From positions 8,042 through 72,041 of the forward strand of contig JAYVQC010000097.1 of NCBI GenBank assembly GCA_043757045.1: DNA of 64,000 bases, in the 5' to 3' direction. A program made the position numbers and the translations under genes. Of the stretch, positions 1 to 7,529 are shown piece by piece. Origin of the DNA: JANNGC01 sp043757045 (GTDB lineage: Bacteria; Verrucomicrobiota; Verrucomicrobiia; Limisphaerales; SIBH01). The notes below the pieces were generated by a model. That model was not told where the DNA came from. It saw nothing but the letters and a program-made list of their open reading frames with translations, and did not search any database. The stretch's first letter is position 1. The number at the start of each line of letters is the position of its first letter.

Positions 1-1
1 C

Positions 2-718
2 CCGCAGGTCAACATTGATCTCATCGCGGGCATGGTCGAGGAGACGGAGGACAAGTGGAAGGAAACCGTCGCCAAGGCGCTCGCGCTCCAGCCCGACTCG
101 GTGACGATTTACCAGATGGAAGTGCCTTACAACACCGGCATCTATCAGCAGATGAAGGCGCAGGGCAAACTCGTCGCGCCCGTGGCCGATTGGGACACGA
201 AGCGCCGCTGGGTTCAGTACGCTTACGGCGAGTTCGAGAAGATCGGCTACACCGTGACCAGCGCCACGACGGTCGTGAAAGACCCGGCCAAGGTGAAATT
301 CGTCTATCGCGAAGGACTGTTCTCCAGCGCGGATATTCTTTCCGTCGGCGTCGCGAGCTTCGGGCGGCTCGGTGGTGTGCATTACCAGAACCAGCACGAG
401 TTCGATCCGTATCTCGCCGCCGTGAACCAAGGTGAGTTGCCCGTCCATCGTGCCTACGTGCCGACGGACGACGAGCATCTCCTCCGCGAGTTCATCCTGC
501 ACTTCAAGCTCGGCCAGAACAGCGTGAGCCATTTCCAGAAAAAGTTCGGCGTGAACGTCCTGGAGCGTTTCGCCGCCCCGCTGCAACGCCTCAAGGACTG
601 GGGCTTCCTGACCATCGAAGGCGACACGCTGCGTCTGAACCGCGAAGCGCTGCTCGAAGTGGACCGGCTGCTGCACGAGTTTTTCCTGCCGCAACACCTT
701 ACGAACCGGACGACGTAG
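2..718 (+). CDS. HemN/HemW-like radical SAM protein, C-terminal part (5' end outside window)
   Basis: The frame is open from the first bases of the window, so the gene begins upstream; the ATG at 32 is internal. The first residues read VNIDLIAGM, the core strand of coproporphyrinogen-oxidase-like radical SAM enzymes, followed by a tail resembling the HemN C-terminal domain (residues such as FSSADILSVGVASFG and a winged-helix-like end). The CxxxCxxC cluster site must lie upstream and is not visible. True HemN makes protoporphyrinogen, but many relatives act in other pathways, including lipid or polyene clusters. The stop at 716-718 is one base from the next ATG, so the genes are probably co-transcribed. 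This paralogue is distinct from hemW at 4483-5688. Family call fairly sure, substrate unknown. Confidence 0.8.
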   Translation, partial: PQVNIDLIAGMVEETEDKWKETVAKALALQPDSVTIYQMEVPYNTGIYQQMKAQGKLVAPVADWDTKRRWVQYAYGEFEKIGYTVTSATTVVKDPAKVKFVYREGLFSSADILSVGVASFGRLGGVHYQNQHEFDPYLAAVNQGELPVHRAYVPTDDEHLLREFILHFKLGQNSVSHFQKKFGVNVLERFAAPLQRLKDWGFLTIEGDTLRLNREALLEVDRLLHEFFLPQHLTNRTT

Positions 719-719
719 A

Positions 720-1223
720 ATGCCTGAATCACCGACAACCAGGAAAAGAAAGTTTCCAATGGTCACGGGCGCTGGTGCTGTAGCTTTCGTCTTGTTGCTG
801 ATTCCAGGCAACTACATCGCGGCACCCGCATGGGATGTTTTGCTTCTTGAGGCCAAGGATCGCCCCGCACCCAATGTCCAAGTGGAGCAGATATGGAGCT
901 ACTATTTTGGTGCATTCTCGGAGGAGCACAATGAGTTGATCAAAAGTGATGAGAATGGGGTTGTGCATCTTCCAAAGCGCATTGTTCGAGTCCCGCGGCT
1001 GTTTGCATGGGCTGGTAGTGCCATTGGGATATTGAATGTTCACGCGAGTCGTGGCCCGAGTTCTACCGTTTATGTTTCGGAAGATGGCTACGGCAGGAAT
1101 TCGATACCAGTTGGGCAGGTAACTCCCGCGAGCAATGGAGTTCGACGCTCGATCATTGTCATCGGGAAAAGAAGCGGCCTGCAAAAACAAACTTCCGTTG
1201 CCTCAGCAACCAATTCGCCATGA
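720..1223 (+). CDS. Hypothetical membrane-anchored protein
   Basis: A 167-residue protein. It has a basic N-terminus (TTRKRKF), then one hydrophobic segment at about residues 14-35 (VTGAGAVAFVLLLIPG), consistent with a signal anchor, and a soluble region outside the membrane. No family was recognised; the part after the anchor (DVLLLEAKDRPAPNVQV) could be a carboxypeptidase-regulatory-like beta-sandwich, which is only a guess. It begins one base after the radical SAM stop and its TGA overlaps the ATG of the DUF1016 gene (ATGA at 1220-1223). Base composition looks clearly less GC-rich than its neighbours, suggesting separate acquisition, perhaps together with the downstream nuclease gene. Confidence 0.6.
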   Translation: MPESPTTRKRKFPMVTGAGAVAFVLLLIPGNYIAAPAWDVLLLEAKDRPAPNVQVEQIWSYYFGAFSEEHNELIKSDENGVVHLPKRIVRVPRLFAWAGSAIGILNVHASRGPSSTVYVSEDGYGRNSIPVGQVTPASNGVRRSIIVIGKRSGLQKQTSVASATNSP

Positions 1224-2434
1224 AACCCAAGCGTGCAACCAAGCTGCCTCCGTCCGCCTACGGCTCGCTGCTGGCGGACTTGAAGCGGCGTGTGCGCTCG
1301 GCGCAGGTGCGGGCCGCGCTCTCGGTCAATCGCGAGCTGGTGCTGCTCTACTGGCACATCGGGCGCGAGATTCTGCGCAGCCAGCAGGCCGAGGGCTGGG
1401 GCGCGAAAGTCATCGAGCGGCTGGCGAGAGATTTGCGGCGCGAGTTCCCGGACATGGGCGGGCTGTCGCCGCGCAACTTGAAATACATGCGCGCGTTTGC
1501 CGAAGCGCATTCCAGCGGGGCGTTCGTCCAGCAGCTTGCCGGAGAATTTGTGCAGCAGCTTGTGGCACAATTGCCGAGGCCAAAGACGGGCAAACCAATT
1601 GTGCAGCAGGCTGCTGCACAATTGCCTGCGGCAAAAGTCCAACAGCCTGTTGGACAACTGGCGCTCACAAAAGTGCAGCAGCCTGCTGCACAATTGGAGT
1701 TCGACCTCCCGCCCGAACCGTTTGCCTCGCTGCCGTGGTTTCACAACTGCCTGCTGCTCGACCGCGTGAAGAATCCTGCTGACCGCCTCTGGTATGCGCG
1801 CCAGACTTTGCTGCACGGCTGGTCGCGCGCGGTGCTCGCCGTCCAGATCGACACCAAACTTCACAAGCGCGCCGGCAAGGCCCTGAACAATTTCGCCGCC
1901 ACGCTGCCGCCCGCGCAGTCCGACCTCGCGCAGCAGTTGCTCAAGGATCCTTACACGTTCAACTTTCTCTCGCTCGGACCGGATGCGCAGGAGCGCGATT
2001 TAGAAAACGCGCTGATTGATCACATCCAGAAATTCCTGCTCGAACTCGGCGTGGGCTTCGCCTTCGTCGGGCGGCAGGTGCGGCTGGAAGTGGACGGCAC
2101 GGAGTATCCGATCGATTTGTTGTTCTACCATCTGCGGCTCCGCTGCTACTTCGTCATTGATCTCAAGATGGAGGCGTTCGAGCCGCGCGACGCGGGGCAG
2201 ATGAATTTTTATCTCGCCGCCGTGGACGATCAGATGCACCACGCGGGCGACCAGCCGGCCATCGGGCTGCTGCTGTGCCGCGACCACAAACGGCTCACGG
2301 TGGAATACGCGCTGCGGAATTGCACCACGCCCATCGGGGTGGCCAAGTGGCGGACCAAGCTGGTGAATTCCTTGCCGAAAAAACTGCGCGGCCTGCTGCC
2401 GTCCGTGGAGGAACTCGAACGCAAGCTGCGCTGA
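1220..2434 (+). CDS. DUF1016 / YhcG-type PD-(D/E)XK nuclease domain protein
   Basis: 404 residues. Residues 10-95 match the DUF1016 N-terminal domain (RELVLLYWHIGREI, then LSPRNLKYMRAFAEA). Residues 170-400 match the C-terminal nuclease-like domain, with YPIDLLFYH followed by YFVIDLKM, the D...(D/E)xK arrangement of PD-(D/E)XK folds. The family occurs near restriction, transposon and toxin-antitoxin loci; its precise substrate is unsettled. Between the domains (about residues 100-160) the usual single VQQ-xx-AQLPW-x-HN motif is preceded by several extra copies of VQQ-xx-AQLP, encoded by strong DNA palindromes (see repeat entry). Both key domains look intact. Start overlaps the upstream gene by four bases. 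Confidence 0.9.
   Translation: MKPKRATKLPPSAYGSLLADLKRRVRSAQVRAALSVNRELVLLYWHIGREILRSQQAEGWGAKVIERLARDLRREFPDMGGLSPRNLKYMRAFAEAHSSGAFVQQLAGEFVQQLVAQLPRPKTGKPIVQQAAAQLPAAKVQQPVGQLALTKVQQPAAQLEFDLPPEPFASLPWFHNCLLLDRVKNPADRLWYARQTLLHGWSRAVLAVQIDTKLHKRAGKALNNFAATLPPAQSDLAQQLLKDPYTFNFLSLGPDAQERDLENALIDHIQKFLLELGVGFAFVGRQVRLEVDGTEYPIDLLFYHLRLRCYFVIDLKMEAFEPRDAGQMNFYLAAVDDQMHHAGDQPAIGLLLCRDHKRLTVEYALRNCTTPIGVAKWRTKLVNSLPKKLRGLLPSVEELERKLR
1523..1696 (+). repeat. In-frame hairpin array encoding VQQ-xx-AQL units in the DUF1016 gene
   Basis: Five related units occur at 1523-1546, 1547-1573, 1598-1624, 1637-1660 and 1673-1696. Three contain near-perfect palindromes: 1597-1623 (arms AATTGTGCAGCAG and its complement around one base), 1637-1655 (GTCCAACAGCCTGTTGGAC) and 1673-1691 (GTGCAGCAGCCTGCTGCAC). 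The last three units recur every 36-39 bp, always a multiple of three, so the frame is kept. The peptide is a tandem expansion of a motif normally present once in the family. Confidence 0.85.
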
Positions 2435-2440
2435 CTTTTC

Positions 2441-3028
2441 ATGAACTCTCCCACTTCCCATCAATCAAGCCCCGCGTCCATCGCGCTGCCGTTCGCGTAT
2501 CCGCTCGACGAGTTCTACGCGCTGGCGAAGCGCGAGCTGCCGCCCATCGAGCAGGTGCCGGGGGAGTCCATGCCGGAGCCGTATCGCACGCTGCTCGTGC
2601 ATCAGGACGACATGACGCCGACGCTGGAGAAATTTCACAGCGACCGCATCCACCTGAAAGTCATCAGCCGACAGACGCGCGGGGATTTTTATTTCCGGGA
2701 AGTGGTGCTCGTCACCGAGAGGACGCGCGCGCCGGTGGAGTTCGGCGCGATCAAGATCAACCTCGCGCTGTTTCCGGCGGCCGCACGGCGGCACATTCTC
2801 GAAGAGAAGGAGCCGCTCGGCACGATTCTCGGCCAGGACCACATCGGACATTCGAGCCGCCCCAAGGCGTACCTGCGCCTCCAGCCGGATGCCTTCATCC
2901 GCGAGGCGCTGCAACTCGGCGAGGGCAAGCTGGCCCTCTACGGGCGGCGCAACACGTTGTTCGACCCGCAGCAGCGGGCGTTGGCGGAGATCGTGGAGAT
3001 TCTGCCGCCGGAGAAGGAGAAGAATTGA
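2441..3028 (+). CDS. Chorismate lyase-like (UbiC/DUF98-type fold) protein
   Basis: 195 residues, six bases after the DUF1016 stop. The central pattern RTLLVHQDDMTPTLE, then FREVVLV, then EFGAIKINLALFP and EPLGTILGQD resembles the chorismate lyase / DUF98 fold: a conserved MT-x-LE helix, the REV strand and the PLG-x-(I/L)L strand. Such enzymes cut chorismate to 4-hydroxybenzoate and pyruvate. No signal peptide. The next gene is a flavin-dependent-halogenase-family enzyme, which would fit a hydroxybenzoate-derived product. The family assignment is by pattern memory only; an unrelated hypothetical family remains possible. Confidence 0.55.
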   Translation: MNSPTSHQSSPASIALPFAYPLDEFYALAKRELPPIEQVPGESMPEPYRTLLVHQDDMTPTLEKFHSDRIHLKVISRQTRGDFYFREVVLVTERTRAPVEFGAIKINLALFPAAARRHILEEKEPLGTILGQDHIGHSSRPKAYLRLQPDAFIREALQLGEGKLALYGRRNTLFDPQQRALAEIVEILPPEKEKN

Positions 3029-3030
3029 AG

Positions 3031-3120
3031 GAGCCACGGATGAAAAACGAATTGAACACGGAAGTAGATCGGGCGAACGCAAGTCCCGCCCGTGTTTCAT
3101 CCGTGTTCAATCCGCGGCTC
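3031..3120. repeat. Imperfect inverted repeat of the CCACGGA/AACACGGA family
   Basis: Left arm 3031-3062 (GAGCCACGGATGAAAAACG...) and right arm 3089-3120 (...CAATCCGCGGCTC) are imperfect reverse complements. It fills most of the gap between the chorismate-lyase-like gene and the halogenase-family ATG. Related to the elements at 37978-38232 and 41610-41691. Confidence 0.65.
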
Positions 3121-3137
3121 GCAACCGGAGATGCATT

Positions 3138-4424
3138 ATGACCAAGACTGATTACGACGTTCTCATCATCGGCGGTGGTCCGTCCGGCAGTTCGTCCGCC
3201 GCAATTCTTGCCGAGCACGGCCATCGCGTCCTGATTTTGGAGCGGGAGAAGTTCCCCCGTTATCATGTCGGTGAGTCGCTGATCCCCTTCAACTACGGGC
3301 CGATGGAGCGCCTAGGCCTGATTCCGATGATGAAGCAGTCGGCCTTCATGAAGAAATACAGCGTGCAGTTCGTGGCTCCGAACGGTCGCGCCAGCCAGCC
3401 GTTTTATTTCTTCAACCGCTACGACAAGGACACCGTGGCGCAGACCTGGCAGGTGTTGCGCAGCGAGTTTGACGAAATTCTCCTCAACCATGCGCGCAGC
3501 AAAGGCGCGGAAGTCATTGAGGAAATCAGCGTAAAGGAACTATTGCGCGAGGGTGAACGTGTGGTCGGCGTGCGCGCGCAGAAGAAATCCGGCGAGGTCG
3601 TCGAGTTCCGCGCGCCCATGACCCTCGACTGTACGGGCAAGGAAGCCTTCACCGCCGTACGCAACGGCTGGCGGCAGCGCGATCCGTATCTGAACAAGAT
3701 CGCCGTCTGGACCTACTACCAGGGTTCGAAGCGTGAGTCGGGGATAGACGAGGGGCAAACGACGGTGGCGATGATTCCCGAGAAGGGCTGGTTCTGGCAC
3801 ATCCCGCAGCACAACGACATGGTGAGCGTGGGCGTGGTGGCCGAGGGCAAATACCTGACGCGCGGCGGGGTGCGCGACCACAAGGCGATCTTCGACCGCG
3901 AGGTGAACGAAAATCTTTGGATCAAGGATCATCTCTCCGTGGGCGAACAGGTCGGCCCTTACTACATCACGAGTGAGTATTCGTATCACTCACAGCACTG
4001 CGGCAGCGAAGGGTTGCTGCTGGTCGGTGATGCTTTTGCGTTTCTCGATCCGGTTTTCTCCAGCGGCCTGATGCTCGCGCTCAAGAGCGGCGTGCTGGCG
4101 GGTGACGCGGTGCATGAAGCGCTGGTGGCCAACGATTTTTCCCCGGCGCGGTTCTCCGATTATGCGACCTACATGCGCCAGGGCGTGGAGAACATGCGCA
4201 AGCTGGTCTATGCCTTTTACGATCCAGATTTCTCGTTCAAGCAAGTCATCGACAAATATCCCGAGGCCGCTGACGAAATCACCGACTGCCTGAGCGGCGA
4301 CGTGAACAAGGACTTCACGTCGTTGTGGGACAAGATTCGCGAGTTCGTGCCGCTGCCGGAGGATTTGCCGCTGGGGCAGCCGCTGGTTGCGAAGACGGGC
4401 GAGCTTCAGCCCCTGATCGCGTGA
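3138..4424 (+). CDS. FAD-dependent oxidoreductase of the flavin-dependent halogenase family
   Basis: 428 residues from the ATG at 3138; the frame extends further upstream but only through the preceding gene and repeat. The N-terminal FAD motif is DVLIIGGGPSGSSSA. The protein also shows GWFWHIP (the G-W-x-W-x-I-P halogenase signature), FLDPVFSSG (F-x-x-P-x-x-S-x-G, the halide-site loop of the family) and a lysine at residue 73 in KKYSVQF, aligning with the catalytic lysine of characterised enzymes. These enzymes use reduced flavin and oxygen to make hypohalous acid; some relatives do not halogenate. The neighbour suggests a phenolic substrate. Family call strong; activity inferred. Confidence 0.85.
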   Translation: MTKTDYDVLIIGGGPSGSSSAAILAEHGHRVLILEREKFPRYHVGESLIPFNYGPMERLGLIPMMKQSAFMKKYSVQFVAPNGRASQPFYFFNRYDKDTVAQTWQVLRSEFDEILLNHARSKGAEVIEEISVKELLREGERVVGVRAQKKSGEVVEFRAPMTLDCTGKEAFTAVRNGWRQRDPYLNKIAVWTYYQGSKRESGIDEGQTTVAMIPEKGWFWHIPQHNDMVSVGVVAEGKYLTRGGVRDHKAIFDREVNENLWIKDHLSVGEQVGPYYITSEYSYHSQHCGSEGLLLVGDAFAFLDPVFSSGLMLALKSGVLAGDAVHEALVANDFSPARFSDYATYMRQGVENMRKLVYAFYDPDFSFKQVIDKYPEAADEITDCLSGDVNKDFTSLWDKIREFVPLPEDLPLGQPLVAKTGELQPLIA

Positions 4425-4482
4425 TGAGCGTCGGTGGTGGTGAGCGCCGCGCACGGCAAATCCGCACGCACCGCTTGGCATC

Positions 4483-5688
4483 TCACGCGCCGACCGTTTC
4501 TAAACGCAGGAAATCTTCGGCGACGGAATCAGCGTAGCGCAGGCCGACGCTGTTCAGGCGGAAGCCGTGCTCGTCCATCTCGGCGCGGCCATTGGTGACG
4601 AGCGTTTTCATTTCGTGGCCCCAGCCTTCTCGCAGATCGAAGCCGGTGATGGATTTGAACTCCTCGAAATTCCAACCCGCCGGCATCCGCAACCCGAACG
4701 CCGCCGTCTCGCCCGCGCGGGCCTCGGGAGAAAGCTGCTCGCTCGACTCGATGGCGCGGCGGCCTTTCTCCAGTTGCTCGCAGTAGAGCTGCGTGTTCGA
4801 CCAGTTCTTTGTCCGCACGCCGTGGACGTAGCCCGTCGCGCTCGGCCCGAGCGCGTGGAAGGAACCGCCGCGCCAGTAGTTCACGTTGTGCTGGCACGCC
4901 AAGCGTGGAATGACGAATGGCGAATGAGGAATGACGATAGGTTCGACATTCGTCATTCTCACGTCGCGCGCGAAGTTCGCGATCTCGTACTGCCGCAGTC
5001 CGTGCTCGGCAGTCGTGGCGATCAACTCGTCATACATGTCGCAGGCGAGTTCTTCGTTCACGTCGAACGCACCGGCCTTGAGCTGCGCGTAGAGCGGCGT
5101 GTCTTCCTCGTAGATCACTTCGTAGCTGGAGAGATGTTCGCTGCCGAGCGCGATGGCTTCGCGGAGCGTTGCGCGCCAGGTGTCCATCGTCTGCGTGGGG
5201 ATGGCGAACATGAGGTCCACGTTCACGTTGTCGAAACCGGCGGAGCGCAAGGTGTCGAAACTTTTGAAAACTTGTTCGCGCGAGTGGATGCGTCCGAGGC
5301 GTTCGAGCAGTGATTCGTCGAGCGATTGCACGCCCATCGAGACGCGGTTCACGCCGAAGTCGCGCCAGAGCTTCGCCTTGTCGAGCGAGACGGTGGCGGG
5401 ATTGGATTCGATGGTCCACTCGGTCGCGCCGAGGAGATTCAGCCGCTCCATCGTGCGGAGAATGCTTTCCCACTGGCGCAGGTTTAGCATGGAGGGAGTG
5501 CCGCCGCCGAAGAAGACGGTGCGCGGTTTCAGATCGTGCGCGACCAGTTCCATCTCATGCACGAGCGCGGCGACGTAGCGGTTGATCTGTTCGCCGCTCG
5601 AAGCCTCGGAGAAGAAGGCGCAATACTCGCATTTGTGCGCGCAGAACGGCACATGAACGTAGAGGCTGGTGACGGGTGAACTCGACAC
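4483..5688 (-). CDS. hemW: HemW-type radical SAM protein (haem chaperone, coproporphyrinogen oxidase-like)
   Basis: About 401 residues from a GTG at 5688, chosen because it gives a usual-length N-terminus before SLYVHVPFC; an ATG at 5739 is possible. The cluster motif CAHKCEYC is followed by FFGGGTPS and VSMGVQS, standard for HemW. HemW binds haem and SAM and is thought to deliver haem to respiratory proteins. After NFARD the conserved C-x-HN-x-NYW motif is delayed by an extra stretch of about 20 residues (region MTNVEPIVIPHSPFVIPR), encoded by a 60-bp element with terminal inverted repeats. The enzyme otherwise looks complete. Convergent with the halogenase-family gene, 58 bp apart. Confidence 0.9.
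   Translation of the reverse strand: MSSSPVTSLYVHVPFCAHKCEYCAFFSEASSGEQINRYVAALVHEMELVAHDLKPRTVFFGGGTPSMLNLRQWESILRTMERLNLLGATEWTIESNPATVSLDKAKLWRDFGVNRVSMGVQSLDESLLERLGRIHSREQVFKSFDTLRSAGFDNVNVDLMFAIPTQTMDTWRATLREAIALGSEHLSSYEVIYEEDTPLYAQLKAGAFDVNEELACDMYDELIATTAEHGLRQYEIANFARDVRMTNVEPIVIPHSPFVIPRLACQHNVNYWRGGSFHALGPSATGYVHGVRTKNWSNTQLYCEQLEKGRRAIESSEQLSPEARAGETAAFGLRMPAGWNFEEFKSITGFDLREGWGHEMKTLVTNGRAEMDEHGFRLNSVGLRYADSVAEDFLRLETVGA
4904..4963. repeat. 60-bp inverted-repeat element inserted in frame in hemW
   Basis: Left arm 4904-4919 (CGTGGAATGACGAATG) and right arm 4947-4963 (CATTCGTCATTCTCACG) are reverse complements apart from one extra base. The interior repeats the GAATGA-type unit. 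The length, 60 bp, is exactly 20 codons. Related copies lie at 33998-34026 and 59636-59664. Confidence 0.85.
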
Positions 5689-5790
5689 GCGCGCAGGATG
5701 CCAGCGTGCCGCAGGGCGACCAATGAAAAGTTCCACCATCGCTTCGGAACTTGGTCTGGGGCGTGCCCGGAGAAGGCTGTGCACACGAGG

Positions 5791-5875
5791 CTGAAAGCCT
5801 CGGAACCTGCCGGCTGGAAAGCCGGCGTTACGACGCAGCGCCGACATTCGTGTCGGCAGGTTCAGAGGCTTTCAG
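5791..5875. repeat. 85-bp palindromic element with nested hairpins
   Basis: Arms 5791-5812 (CTGAAAGCCTCGGAACCTGC...) and 5854-5875 are reverse complements with one mismatch. Inside are two further hairpins (CCGGCTGGAAAGCCGG and GCCGACATTCGTGTCGGC). It lies upstream of hemW and shares the GCCGGCTTTCCAGCCGGC core with the element at 20628-20774. It creates the artificial upstream extension of the hemW frame. Confidence 0.85.
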
Positions 5876-5923
5876 CGGCGTGTTCCTCCCGGCAAGTCAT
5901 GGCGCACCGGCGAGATGCGCTCC

Positions 5924-6835
5924 TTACTTCACCTTCCCCACCAGCGCCGCCGTGTTCTTGCGTCCGGGCGTCGGGAGGGGCGGGGGAATCGCGCCCGCGT
6001 TGCGGAGGCGCGCGACCATCGTGCGCCAGTTCGCGCGGTCGGTCTCGCTCATGGCCTGCCAGCGTTCGGCGGTTTGCAAAAAGGCGGCGCGCTCAATGGA
6101 GGACAGTTCGGAGAATTTCCTAAACCCAGCCAGCGCCTCTTTTCGTTGCTCCGAGGAAAGCTGGTTGAAACTGGTGAGCGTCTGCTGCATCTGCGCGATT
6201 TCCTGCGGCGTCAGTTTCCGCAGCGCCTGGCTCTGCTCCTGCGTGGGCATTCCGAAAAAGCGTTCGTAGTTTGCGATGATCTGCGCGCGGCGTGCTTCAG
6301 GCAGTTCGTTTAGCCGCTGCGATTGCTCCTCCAGTTCTTTGCGCTTCGCGGCGGTGAGACCGACCAGTCCGGCGTCATTCGTGCCGCCTTGCTTCGCGGA
6401 AACAAACACGCTGATCGCGAGCTGGTTTTCCAGCAAGTCCTGGCGGATGGCCGGCGGCAGAATGGTCCAGGTCCGCAGCTTGCCTTCGAGCAGCGCGCGG
6501 TCAGGCTGGGGAATTTTCGCAAGCCGCAGGGTGCGGTCGGCGGGCGTCATCTTCATGAGTTGCGGGAGATACCAGCGCAGTTGCAACGCTTGGAGACGCG
6601 CGGTGCGTTCTTCAGTCGTGAGCGAGGAATACTCGGCAACTTTGCTTTCGAGATACTGGCGTTGCGCGGGCTTGTGCAAGGCCAGCCACTGGTTGCGCCC
6701 GGCCTCGTTCGTCTCGAGCAACATGCGGAAAGTCGTGACGGGTGATGAGGGCAGCGGCGGCAAGGGCGCGGGCTGCGCGTGCGCGCCACCCAGGGTCAGG
6801 AGCAGTAAACCAAGTTGGATCCAGAGACGTTTCAT
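5924..6835 (-). CDS. DUF3106-type secreted protein
   Basis: 303 residues with a clear signal peptide (MKRLWIQLGLLLLTLGGAHAQ). The mature part is helical and rich in repeats of the type LTxxEExARLQAL / LSSEQRKEALAGF, with spaced tryptophans and the ending WRTMVARLR, as in DUF3106 proteins found next to ECF sigma/anti-sigma genes. Function unknown; a periplasmic helical sensor or inhibitor is plausible. Its ATG overlaps the stop of the anti-sigma-like gene by four bases, so it is the third gene of an operon transcribed from the sigma factor at 8150. Confidence 0.75.
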   Translation of the reverse strand: MKRLWIQLGLLLLTLGGAHAQPAPLPPLPSSPVTTFRMLLETNEAGRNQWLALHKPAQRQYLESKVAEYSSLTTEERTARLQALQLRWYLPQLMKMTPADRTLRLAKIPQPDRALLEGKLRTWTILPPAIRQDLLENQLAISVFVSAKQGGTNDAGLVGLTAAKRKELEEQSQRLNELPEARRAQIIANYERFFGMPTQEQSQALRKLTPQEIAQMQQTLTSFNQLSSEQRKEALAGFRKFSELSSIERAAFLQTAERWQAMSETDRANWRTMVARLRNAGAIPPPLPTPGRKNTAALVGKVK

Positions 6836-7323
6836 TGTAGTGCAAACAAAATGCCGTCGTCGCTTGCAGGCGTGATCTCGCGCAGCGAATCCACCACGTC
6901 GAAATCGCGGAAGGCGTCGGGCAGGCGCGCGATGTCTTTCGAGACAAGCGCGGCGTCGGCGGCAAGCTGCGTGCGCTGCGCGCTGCGAAATTGCTGCGTG
7001 CCAAAAACCGTGAGCGCCAGCGCCGCCACCGTAGCCCAGCCGAGGCGCGGCCAGAGCACGCGCCAGCCGCGCGATTTGGAAACGGCGCGGCTCGCGCGCG
7101 CCTCATCCAAGTCCAGTTCCTGCAGCACGCGCGCGGTGAAGTTGCTCGACACGGGAACGTCGGGCAGGGATTGCAGCGCGCGTCCCAGAGCGCGATCCGC
7201 CTCCCACGCGGCGCGTGCGCCGGGATGCGCAGTGAGCCACGCCTCGAGTTGGGATTCCTCCTCGGGCGACAACTCCGGCTGCAGACTCAGCCGGAACAAA
7301 TCATCATCACGCACGTCTTTCAT
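6832..7323 (-). CDS. Anti-sigma-factor-like single-pass membrane protein
   Basis: 163 residues. The N-terminal 60 residues (LSPEEESQLEAWLTAHPGARAAWEAD) match the short helical cytoplasmic domain of many anti-sigma regulators. One membrane segment lies at about residues 93-110 (LGWATVAALALTVFG), followed by a small outer domain ending in DVVDSLREI. No HxxxCxxC zinc site is visible. Lying immediately downstream of the ECF sigma gene, it most likely restrains that sigma factor. It is translationally coupled to the DUF3106 gene downstream. Confidence 0.7.
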   Translation of the reverse strand: MKDVRDDDLFRLSLQPELSPEEESQLEAWLTAHPGARAAWEADRALGRALQSLPDVPVSSNFTARVLQELDLDEARASRAVSKSRGWRVLWPRLGWATVAALALTVFGTQQFRSAQRTQLAADAALVSKDIARLPDAFRDFDVVDSLREITPASDDGILFALQ

Positions 7324-7394
7324 GATCTTCCTTTCAGTTCAAAACCAGTTCACAAACAAAGTTTCATTTCACCACGCGCTCACACACCAACGGC

Positions 7395-7504
7395 AGTGGG
7401 ACCGGCGCCCTCGCCGGTCGCCAGTCCAACAGGCGCCCCCGCCTGTCGAACAGCGGGCGAGGGCGCCCGCGAGACGAACGACAGCCGGGGGCGGCTGTCC
7501 CACT
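7395..7504. repeat. 110-bp inverted-repeat element (AGTGGGAC-GGCGCC family), intergenic copy
   Basis: Left end AGTGGGACCGGCGCCC at 7395 pairs with the right end (...GGCGGCTGTCCCACT) at 7504; further hairpins lie inside. It sits between the sigma-factor stop and the anti-sigma start in what is otherwise one operon. A sister copy is in frame inside the luxE-like gene at 45805-45917. Confidence 0.8.
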
Positions 7505-7529
7505 ACGGGCAACACTGCCAAGATGCACC

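Noticed and set aside
1523..1696. CRISPR-like regular repeats
   Set aside because: The units are inside a coding frame, spacing is 36-39 bp including the repeat itself, there are no unique spacers of proper length and no cas genes.
2275..3141. A 288-residue plus-strand frame over the chorismate-lyase-like gene
   Set aside because: It overlaps two better-supported genes in another frame and has a shadow-like Arg/Ala/Gly-rich composition.
5689..5847. N-terminal extension of hemW to 5847
   Set aside because: The extra residues come from the palindromic element at 5791-5875 and have no similarity to HemW N-termini.
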